From: Arcanobacterium_A sp034173665
GTDB lineage: Bacteria > Actinomycetota > Actinomycetes > Actinomycetales > Actinomycetaceae
Direction: 5' to 3'
Assembly: GCA_034173665.1 (NCBI GenBank)
Contig: JAXFDG010000042.1
Span: 1 to 5,907, forward strand
DNA: 5,907 nucleotides
Shown here: in pieces, positions 1 through 4,326 of the stretch
How the letters are laid out: each line of letters opens with the position of its first letter
How positions within the stretch are numbered: the stretch's first letter is position 1
The notes under the pieces: generated by a model
The model's input: only the letters and a program-made list of their open reading frames with translations
The model's database searches: none
Told to the model about the DNA's origin: nothing
Translations under genes and position numbers: made by a program

Positions 1-1085
1 CCAGTTTCTGCAGCAAATCCAACAATAAGTTGTTCTTGATTTTCCCTACGAGCAACAAGACCAGCAAGGATATCTGGATTACTAACCAACTTTAGTTCTA
101 ATTCAGAAGTTCGCTTAATCTTCTTATCAGTCGCATTGGAAACGCGATAATCCGAGACAGCTGCAGCCATAATCAAAACTTGGTGCGAATCCTGCAAAGT
201 GTTCATAGCTTGCTCTAAATCAAGAGCAGTTTGCACTTGCAGATAATTAACTGCCGAATTGATTTTTTCTTGATATTGCTTGGCAATATTAGCGCCAACT
301 AATGTAACTTCAGCTCCGAGAGTTACTGCCGCATTTGCAATTGCGATTGCCATTGTTCCCGTAGAATGATTAGCAATATAGCGAACTGGGTCAATTGGCT
401 CGTGGGTTCCCCCACCGCTAACTGCAAGCTTCACACCGGAAAGAGGTTGCACTAAATTAGCTTCATCTTCATTCGGCTTATTAGTTGAAGTATTTGTGAG
501 CAGGTCTACGACGTGCCGGAAAATGGTTTCAGGTTCCGAAAGTCTCCCCATTCCCGAATCTACACCTGTGAGTCTGCCAGATTCAGGCCCAACGAAATAT
601 ACCCCGCGCTCCGCTAACAACTGCATATTATGGCTTGTGGCTGGGTGTTCCCACATTTGCGTATGCATTGCCGGAGCAACCAAAATTGGGCATTTCACCG
701 ATAAAGCGGTTGAGGTTAATAAATTATCTGCTAAACCGTTAGCTAATTTTGCGCCAGTATTGGCAGTTAACGGAGCAATTACAAGTAAATCCGCTTGATC
801 AGCTAAATGAATGTGCTGAACATTTGCAGCTTTATCAGAAACTTCTACTTGAATCGGTTCACCGCTAAGCGCCTCCCAAGTGGTTGGCCCAACCATATTC
901 AAAGCAGAAGCAGTTGGAATTACAGTTACCCGATGCCCTGCTTCTCGCATCAAACGTAAAAGCAAAACACTTTTGTATGCCGCAATTCCTCCAGTCACTC
1001 CAAGAAGAATGTGTTTTTTCTGAAAAGCTGAAAGGCCTCCCAAAGATTCTTGGGAGGCCTCCAGGGTATTAAGCTTATTCTGCAT
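1..1085 (-). CDS. coaBC: CoaBC bifunctional coenzyme A biosynthesis protein (3' end cut off)
   Basis: Cytoplasmic flavoprotein joining phosphopantothenoylcysteine decarboxylase (CoaC) to phosphopantothenate-cysteine ligase (CoaB). I translated the reverse strand and found 361 open codons running off the left edge; a family length near 400-430 suggests about 40-70 residues are missing. CoaC part: GVTGGIAAYK at 29-38, active-site His91 in QHIHLA, PLTANT at 105-110, PAMHTQMW at 138-145. CoaB part from about 215: SGGGTHEPIDPVRY at 223-236, NHSTG at 239-243, AAAVSDYR at 307-314, KIKR at 322-325. Two E. coli Dfp CoaC residues differ: the Asn of PAMN is His141, and the flap Cys is absent (RLTGVDSGMGRL, 171-182). 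From memory both match mycobacterial CoaBC, so this looks lineage-typical. The start is uncertain: ATG 1085 is the only ATG before the first strand, overlaps the end of rpoZ by 11 nt, has a weak ribosome site and adds about 25 residues. TTG at 1043 is the alternative. Confidence 0.93.
   Translation of the reverse strand, partial: MQNKLNTLEASQESLGGLSAFQKKHILLGVTGGIAAYKSVLLLRLMREAGHRVTVIPTASALNMVGPTTWEALSGEPIQVEVSDKAANVQHIHLADQADLLVIAPLTANTGAKLANGLADNLLTSTALSVKCPILVAPAMHTQMWEHPATSHNMQLLAERGVYFVGPESGRLTGVDSGMGRLSEPETIFRHVVDLLTNTSTNKPNEDEANLVQPLSGVKLAVSGGGTHEPIDPVRYIANHSTGTMAIAIANAAVTLGAEVTLVGANIAKQYQEKINSAVNYLQVQTALDLEQAMNTLQDSHQVLIMAAAVSDYRVSNATDKKIKRTSELELKLVSNPDILAGLVARRENQEQLIVGFAAET
1033..1060 (-). 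other. Perfect 11-bp hairpin at the rpoZ/coaBC junction
   Basis: Arms 1033-1043 and 1050-1060 are exact reverse complements (AGGCCTCCCAA / TTGGGAGGCCT) around a 6-nt loop. The structure lies 14 nt beyond the rpoZ stop but inside the coaBC frame opened by ATG 1085. On the minus strand it is followed by TTTCAGCTTTTCAG, a broken U-tract, so it could be a weak terminator or attenuator that lowers coaBC expression relative to rpoZ. The 3' arm also contains GGGAGG, a Shine-Dalgarno-like sequence that the 5' arm would hide, but no ATG, GTG or TTG lies at a proper distance after it. The hairpin is certain; its function is inference. Confidence 0.6.
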
Positions 1086-1344
1086 CAGAACGAATCTCGA
1101 GCTTATTTGCTGCAATCTCCTCAAGCGCTAAAGAAAGTGGCTTATCTTCAGGGGTTGCTGCAACTAGTGGACCAACATTAGTGATATTGCCGTCGCCTGA
1201 CTTCATTTCCTGACGGTACGAGTTAATCTGACGAGCACGAGTAGCACCGAAAACGGCAAGTGCATACTTTGATTCAACCTTGCTTAACAATTCATCGATT
1301 GCAGGCTTAGTAATACCTTGTGGATTTGGTTGAGTACCGAACAT
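1075..1344 (-). CDS. rpoZ: DNA-directed RNA polymerase omega subunit
   Basis: Small RNA polymerase subunit (89 aa) that helps fold and hold the beta' subunit during assembly. It matches the actinobacterial omega pattern: ITKPAIDELLSKVESKYAL at 11-29, then the most conserved segment FGATRARQINSYRQ at 32-45, and the C-terminal VGPLVAATPEDKPLSLALEEIA at about 57-78. Length is normal for the family. The start at ATG 1344 is supported by GAGAGG at 1350-1355, five bases upstream. It lies 37 nt after gmk with no terminator between, so the two are likely co-transcribed. Its stop codon lies just downstream of the putative coaBC start. The gmk-rpoZ-coaBC order is standard in actinobacteria. Confidence 0.96.
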   Translation of the reverse strand: MFGTQPNPQGITKPAIDELLSKVESKYALAVFGATRARQINSYRQEMKSGDGNITNVGPLVAATPEDKPLSLALEEIAANKLEIRSDAE

Positions 1345-1381
1345 TCATACCTCTCAAAATTCAAGCACAGTGCGCAAGAAA

Positions 1382-1954
1382 CTATTCTACTGTAGTACCA
1401 GTGATAATCTGCACTAATTTATTCGTGGCATTAGCCACTGTATCGTTAATAATCACAAAATCAAATTCAGCCTGCGCTGCCAGTTCCAGTTTTGCAGTTT
1501 CTAATCTGCGGGCTTGTTCCTCTGCCGTTTCTGTACCTCTCCCGACTAGTCGACGTTCAAGCTCTTCCCAAGAAGGCGGCGCAATAAAAATTTGCGTTGC
1601 CTCCGGCATGGTTTCACGAACTTGCCGCGCCCCAGCAAGATCTAATTCTAAAATTGCAATTTTCCCGGAATCAAGAGCTTCAAGCACCGGTTGTCGTGGT
1701 GTTCCATACCGGTTTACTTTATGCACCACTGCCCATTCCAACATTTGCTTATTCGCTACTAGCTCATCAAATTCAGCTGCACTAATAAAGAAGTAATCCT
1801 TACCGTGTTCTTCCCCAGGGCGCTGATCTCGAGTAGTCGCAGAGACTGAAAACCAAAGATTCGGAAGCTGCGAAAAAAGTTCTTTTCGGATAGTTCCTTT
1901 TCCAACGGCTGTTGGACCTGTAATTACAAACACCCTAGCTTGGTTTTCATTCAT
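1382..1954 (-). CDS. gmk: Guanylate kinase
   Basis: Phosphorylates GMP to GDP with ATP, an essential step in guanine nucleotide supply. The 190-aa length is usual for bacterial Gmk. Visible motifs: P-loop GPTAVGKGT at 13-21 (Thr15 where many have Ser), GMP-binding SATTRDQRPGEEHGKDYFF from about 38, the NRYGTP segment (family NYYGTP) near 82, ELDLAGARQV near 103-112 (family EIDVQGARQV), and an Arg-rich lid region RRLVGRGTETAEEQARRL. No key residue is missing. No Shine-Dalgarno sequence precedes ATG 1954, and a promoter-like sequence is placed so that transcription would begin at that ATG, suggesting leaderless translation. A terminator separates it from mihF upstream; rpoZ follows after 37 nt. 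Confidence 0.97.
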   Translation of the reverse strand: MNENQARVFVITGPTAVGKGTIRKELFSQLPNLWFSVSATTRDQRPGEEHGKDYFFISAAEFDELVANKQMLEWAVVHKVNRYGTPRQPVLEALDSGKIAILELDLAGARQVRETMPEATQIFIAPPSWEELERRLVGRGTETAEEQARRLETAKLELAAQAEFDFVIINDTVANATNKLVQIITGTTVE

Positions 1955-1960
1955 AGAACA

Positions 1961-1989
1961 ATCATTCCAAGCAAAGTTTTATGAGTCAA
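1961..1989 (-). promoter_or_regulatory. Putative gmk promoter giving a leaderless mRNA
   Basis: On the minus strand TTGACT (1989-1984) matches the -35 box at 5 of 6 positions, followed by a 17-nt spacer and AATGAT (1966-1961), 4 of 6 to TATAAT, with an extended -10 TGG directly before it. Counting six bases on from the -10 box places +1 at 1954, the A of the gmk ATG. This fits the absence of a ribosome binding site and the upstream terminator at 2001-2048, which would otherwise leave gmk-rpoZ-coaBC without transcription. Leaderless mRNAs are common in actinobacteria. The start site is a prediction from spacing. Confidence 0.5.
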
Positions 1990-2000
1990 TCTCTGCTTTT

Positions 2001-2048
2001 AAAAAACGAAAATAAAATGGCGGGATAGGATATCACTCCTGCCCCGCC
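2001..2048 (-). terminator. Intrinsic terminator after mihF
   Basis: GGCGGG (2019-2024) pairs with CCCGCC (2043-2048), and AGGA (2027-2030) with TCCT (2037-2040), separated by a 2x2 internal loop and closed by a 6-nt loop. On the minus strand the GC-rich stem is followed directly by ATTTTATTTTCGTTTTTT (2018-2001), a classic U-rich tail. It begins 27 nt past the mihF stop and ends before the gmk promoter, so it should separate mihF from the gmk unit. The plus strand side has no T-tract, so it is oriented for minus-strand transcripts. Confidence 0.85.
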
Positions 2049-2074
2049 CTGAAGCTTAAATTTTCAGTTCCAGC

Positions 2075-2386
2075 TTAACCAAAAATCTTTATAAGCGCTT
2101 CTTGCTGATGTGGCCCTAGTCCGGCAACGCGACGAGATTCAGAAATTCCAATCTGATCCATAATCGCAGTCGCTTTTGCTTGTCCGATACCAGGCATTGA
2201 AGTCAATAATGCAGTAACTTTCAATTTGCCAGCAATATCATCTTCTTTGCCACGCTTAAGGACTTCTGAAAGTTTCAACTTTCCATCTTTAAGGTCACGC
2301 TTAAGCTCGGCACGTTTAGTACGCACTAATGCTGCTTTCTCCAGTGCAGCTTGGCGTTTCTCTGCCGTTAATTCCGGTAATGCCAT
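2075..2386 (-). CDS. mihF: Actinobacterial integration host factor (mIHF)
   Basis: Small basic nucleoid-associated DNA-binding protein specific to actinobacteria; it is unrelated to the E. coli IHF/HU fold and bends and compacts DNA. The 103-aa product begins MALPELTAEKRQAALEKA as in the family, continues with a Lys/Arg-rich helix (22-38), VLKRGKEDDIAGKLKVTALL at 42-61, and a helix-hairpin-helix-like MPGIGQAKATAIMDQIGI at 64-81, ending RRVAGLGPHQQEALIKIF. I chose ATG 2386 because AAGGAGG stands five bases upstream and the family starts MALP; the in-frame ATG at 2407 would place the ribosome site inside the gene. Many inverted repeats precede it, so tight regulation is plausible. In many relatives it is followed by gmk, as here, though here a terminator intervenes. 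Confidence 0.95.
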   Translation of the reverse strand: MALPELTAEKRQAALEKAALVRTKRAELKRDLKDGKLKLSEVLKRGKEDDIAGKLKVTALLTSMPGIGQAKATAIMDQIGISESRRVAGLGPHQQEALIKIFG

Positions 2387-2391
2387 TACAA

Positions 2392-2398
2392 CCTCCTT
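2392..2398 (-). promoter_or_regulatory. Strong ribosome binding site that sets the mihF start
   Basis: AAGGAGG on the minus strand, five bases before ATG 2386, is a near-complete match to the anti-Shine-Dalgarno sequence and the strongest such site in the window. It decides the start of mihF against the longer frame from ATG 2407 and suggests high translation, as expected for an abundant nucleoid protein. Confidence 0.9.
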
Positions 2399-2401
2399 GT
2401 T

Positions 2402-2423
2402 TGACATTGATGCTGTAATGTCA
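2402..2423 (-). repeat. 7-bp inverted repeat in the mihF leader, possible operator
   Basis: TGACATT (2402-2408) and AATGTCA (2417-2423) are exact reverse complements with an 8-nt spacer, centred about 26 bases before the mihF start. If the putative -10 box at 2428-2423 is right, transcription would begin near 2416, inside this element, so a protein bound here could block initiation. As RNA it would form only a small hairpin three nucleotides before the ribosome site. The repeat is real; a regulatory role is inference. Confidence 0.4.
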
Positions 2424-2453
2424 TGATATCCAAAAATACACTTTTGTATGCAA
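2423..2453 (-). promoter_or_regulatory. Putative mihF promoter
   Basis: On the minus strand TTGCAT (2453-2448) as -35 and TATCAT (2428-2423) as -10 are separated by 19 nt, slightly longer than the ideal 17-18. It is the best candidate in the AT-rich gap upstream of mihF, but such gaps produce -10-like hexamers by chance. The -35 box coincides with one arm of the 10-bp inverted repeat, and the expected start falls within the 7-bp inverted repeat. Confidence 0.35.
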
Positions 2454-2475
2454 TGAAAACGCGATTTGCATACAA
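2444..2475. repeat. 10-bp inverted repeat upstream of mihF
   Basis: TTGTATGCAA (2444-2453) and TTGCATACAA (2466-2475) are exact reverse complements with a 12-nt spacer. Arm centres lie 22 bp apart, about two helical turns, so both arms would face the same side of the DNA, as for a protein binding as two dimers or one large dimer. The left arm overlaps the putative mihF -35 box. A 10-bp stem with a 12-nt loop could also form in RNA, but no T-tract follows on either strand. Confidence 0.55.
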
Positions 2476-2493
2476 TTTCGTATTTTTCACATT

Positions 2494-2561
2494 ATTTAAC
2501 CTCAATTTTGTGAAAAAATCAGACAAAAATGACCTGAGTTTTCACAAAATTGAGGTTAAAT
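2494..2561. repeat. Perfect 23-bp inverted repeat in the nusB-mihF gap
   Basis: Arms 2494-2516 and 2539-2561 are exact reverse complements over 23 bp (core AACCTCAATTTTGTGAAAA against its complement), around a 22-nt loop that holds a further 4-bp stem (TCAG 2519-2522 with CTGA 2534-2537). The arms are AT-rich. It begins 69 nt past the nusB stop in the transcription direction and could be a long terminator or transcript-stabilising hairpin for the aroKB-efp-nusB unit, although no proper U-tract follows. A protein-binding palindrome or a remnant of a small mobile element are alternatives; no target-site duplication is visible. Exact pairing implies selection or recent origin. Confidence 0.8.
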
Positions 2562-2629
2562 TTTCTGTTATGAAATTTTACTGTCGTTATTTCAAATTAA
2601 ATTACAAGGATTAGCTAAGTAATTAATTT

Positions 2630-3106
2630 TTACGACTCTTCATCAGCTAGTCCGGCAGTCTCTGCTGCTCGAATTTCACCGATTCTATTTAATACGCCCA
2701 TTACGAACCCAACTGATTTATCAGTAGAAAATTCGCGTGCTAATGAAGCTATTTCATTCACTACTACTGGTAAATCTGTTCCGATATGCATAATCTCGGT
2801 TGCTCCAATTCGAAGCAAATTTCGATCCACAGTTCCCATTCGCTGTAAGGACCAGCTTGGTGAAGCCGCATCAATCATTGAATCAATATCATCTTGATTT
2901 TCGATAAAAGCTTCGACCAACTCCACCCCAAAATCATCAATTGGATGCTGTGCAGTAGAAATCAATCTCCGCTCGCGAAGCAGCTGAGACAGACCTTCAG
3001 CGCTAAGATCTTTTGCATCTCCTTCAAAGAGCACATCAAGTGCTCTTTGCCGCTGCAATGAACGTCCTTTACGCTTAGGATTTTTAAAAGTTCGTTTTTC
3101 GCTCAC
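2630..3106 (-). CDS. nusB: Transcription antitermination factor NusB
   Basis: NusB binds boxA RNA with NusE (ribosomal protein S10) to keep RNA polymerase elongating through rRNA operons. The 158-aa product starts with a basic segment (KNPKRKGRSLQRQRALDVLFE, 8-28) carrying the RNA-binding Arg residues and the family RxxALxxLF pattern. The C-terminal half has WSLQRMGTVDRNLLRIG at 85-101 and VVNEIASLAREFSTDKSVGF at 115-134, followed by VMGVLNRI, all standard NusB. The start is GTG 3106; no ATG is available and no clear ribosome binding site is seen, only a purine-containing ACGA-rich stretch in the 30-nt gap after efp, so coupling to efp translation is possible. Transcription then enters the palindrome-rich gap. 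Confidence 0.96.
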   Translation of the reverse strand: MSEKRTFKNPKRKGRSLQRQRALDVLFEGDAKDLSAEGLSQLLRERRLISTAQHPIDDFGVELVEAFIENQDDIDSMIDAASPSWSLQRMGTVDRNLLRIGATEIMHIGTDLPVVVNEIASLAREFSTDKSVGFVMGVLNRIGEIRAAETAGLADEES

Positions 3107-3136
3107 GTTCGTATTCGTCTCGTCGTCGGTCGAAAA

Positions 3137-3694
3137 TTATGCGCGGTTGATGTATTCGCCGGTGCGAGTATCAACCTTAATCTTGACACCCTGCTCCAAG
3201 AAAAGTGGAACCTGAATTTCATAGCCAGTTTCAAGAGTAGCTGGTTTAGTTCCTGCATTTGAACGGTCACCTTGAAGACCAGGTTCAGTATGAGTCACTT
3301 CAAGCACTACCGAAGAAGGAAGTTCAATAAACAGTACTGTTCCTTCATTGGTGGCAACCACAACATTTTGGTTTTCCAACATAAAGTACTTCTGATCACC
3401 AATAATCTCAGCGCTGATTGGAAGCTGCTCGTAAGTTTCCAAATCCATGAAAATAAAATCGGTACCGTCGTTGTATAGGTACTGCATATCACGACGATCA
3501 ACAGTCGCTGTTTCAACCTTTACGCCAGCATTAAAAGTCTTATCAACGTTCTTTCCTGAAAGTACATGCTTTAACTTAGTCCGCACAAATGCTGGGCCCT
3601 TACCAGGCTTAACATGTTGGAATTCCACAACCTGCCAAAGCTGGTTATCAATCTTCAGCACCATGCCGTTCTTCAAGTCATTTGTTGTTGCCAT
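3137..3694 (-). CDS. efp: Translation elongation factor P
   Basis: EF-P enters the ribosomal E site and relieves stalling at consecutive prolines. The 185-aa length and three-domain layout are standard: KOW-like N-terminal domain (1-64), OB domain II (about 67-128) and C-terminal OB domain (130-185) ending in IKVDTRTGEYINRA. The tip loop reads VKPGKGPAF at 28-36 with Lys32; the palindromic PGKGP is the mark of the actinobacterial EF-P subfamily, known to work without modification of the lysine. None of the modification enzymes (EpmA/B, EarP, YmfI) is encoded in this window, which fits. The start ATG 3694 has GAGGA at 3702-3706, seven bases upstream. nusB follows after 30 nt, a conserved efp-nusB pair. 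No convincing promoter was seen in the 74-nt gap upstream. Confidence 0.97.
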   Translation of the reverse strand: MATTNDLKNGMVLKIDNQLWQVVEFQHVKPGKGPAFVRTKLKHVLSGKNVDKTFNAGVKVETATVDRRDMQYLYNDGTDFIFMDLETYEQLPISAEIIGDQKYFMLENQNVVVATNEGTVLFIELPSSVVLEVTHTEPGLQGDRSNAGTKPATLETGYEIQVPLFLEQGVKIKVDTRTGEYINRA

Positions 3695-3701
3695 GCTAGT
3701 G

Positions 3702-3706
3702 TCCTC
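3702..3706 (-). promoter_or_regulatory. Ribosome binding site of efp
   Basis: GAGGA on the minus strand, seven bases before ATG 3694, within AGTGAGGAC. Good core and spacing; confirms the efp start, which also agrees with the family N-terminus (MATTNDLKNGMVL). Confidence 0.7.
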
Positions 3707-3768
3707 ACTAATTAAAGATATTTTTCCTTAAATAGGATAACTAAAATTCAGAAAGTAATAATCATTTC

Positions 3769-4326
3769 CTAAGAAATTGAGGGCAGAATAACGTAGTTAA
3801 AGTTTGCTAAAAACTTTTCCAGTTCGAAAATTTGTTCACGAACTATTTTTCTTGGAAGAACGAGAGAATTTTTCGCTCCAAAAAGCTCATTTTCCAGAAT
3901 CAATCGCGCAATCTCTTGTTTTAAATACGCCACTTCTGTCGGAACTATAGGGATAGCTGTTTCAATAATCCTCTTCAGCTCTTCACTCCGATGCCGCAGC
4001 AAAAAATTTGGAACATGAATTAAAAACCGTGGCCCTTTTTCAGAAATAGACTCTGTTACAGCAGCATCTTCTGAAATTAAAATCTCAGAGCTCTGCTGCG
4101 CATCAGCATATCTTTGTTGCACATCAAAAATAAGTTCACGAAGAACTTCTAAAGATTTTGTTAGGGTTTCATCTCGCTTCAGCCAAAACTCATCTTCTGG
4201 TAAATCATAATCAGAGCTAGGAAAGAAACTAGTTAAATCAGCTACTTGCACTCCCTGCTGTTCCTGTTCTTGCAAGTATTTCTGCACATAAGGAGCTGGA
4301 AGCGCGAATAAAAAACATAATTTCAC
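3769..4326 (-). CDS. Protein of unknown function next to aroKB
   Basis: I do not recognise this 185-aa protein. Its start is GTG 4326, overlapping the aroKB stop by 4 nt (GTGA), so it is probably translated by coupling and is a real operon member. It has no signal peptide or membrane segment. It is rich in Leu, Glu and Gln, with likely helices at 12-24, 54-76, 112-123, 131-148 and 161-175 between short strands. Its order of elements resembles shikimate kinase: KLCFLFALPAP (2-12) where the first strand and P-loop would be, VQVADL (26-31) like the shikimate-binding FADSD strand, SEILISEDAA (80-89) like GILSLGGGA, and RFLIHVPNFLLRH (100-112) like RVVLIEAPDEVLIAR. The Walker A GxxxxGKS and the GGG motif are both absent, so if related it cannot be an ordinary kinase. 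That link is a by-eye hypothesis. It sits where aroQ is often found but lacks the AroQ motif NGPNLNLLG. Confidence 0.75.
   Translation of the reverse strand: MKLCFLFALPAPYVQKYLQEQEQQGVQVADLTSFFPSSDYDLPEDEFWLKRDETLTKSLEVLRELIFDVQQRYADAQQSSEILISEDAAVTESISEKGPRFLIHVPNFLLRHRSEELKRIIETAIPIVPTEVAYLKQEIARLILENELFGAKNSLVLPRKIVREQIFELEKFLANFNYVILPSIS

Noticed and set aside
967..980. 14-nt exact match (ACACTTTTGTATGC) between coaBC and 2438-2451
   Set aside because: One short AT-rich match in a window this size is close to chance, and the coaBC copy is explained by conserved coding sequence.
1320..1796. Plus-strand frame of 158 codons opposite gmk, and similar long plus-strand frames opposite coaBC, efp and aroKB
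   Set aside because: They lie antisense to genes with strong family motifs, show no motifs themselves, and have no ribosome sites in sensible places.
2387..2407. Longer mihF start at ATG 2407 (MSNKEVV extension)
   Set aside because: The extension is encoded by the ribosome binding site itself; ATG 2386 has ideal spacing and gives the family N-terminus MALP.
2483..2545. parS-like centromere from TTTTCAC and GTGAAAA boxes
   Set aside because: The bacterial parS consensus joins TTTCAC and GTGAAA directly in a 16-bp palindrome; here the boxes are 19-22 nt apart, so it is not a parS site.
2494..2561. dif/Xer recombination site or complete MITE
   Set aside because: A dif site has about 11-bp arms with a 6-bp centre, unlike 23-bp arms and a 22-nt loop. 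No target-site duplication was seen at the ends for a MITE, and a second copy cannot be tested in this window.
2423..2614. 63-codon plus-strand open frame across the nusB-mihF gap
   Set aside because: It has no ribosome binding site, its sequence is dictated by the AT-rich inverted repeats (its two halves come from complementary arms), and it resembles no protein. Chance frame.
3722..3735. Small hairpin TCCT/AGGA in the gap before efp as a terminator
   Set aside because: Only four base pairs and no GC-rich stem; too weak to separate efp from the upstream genes.
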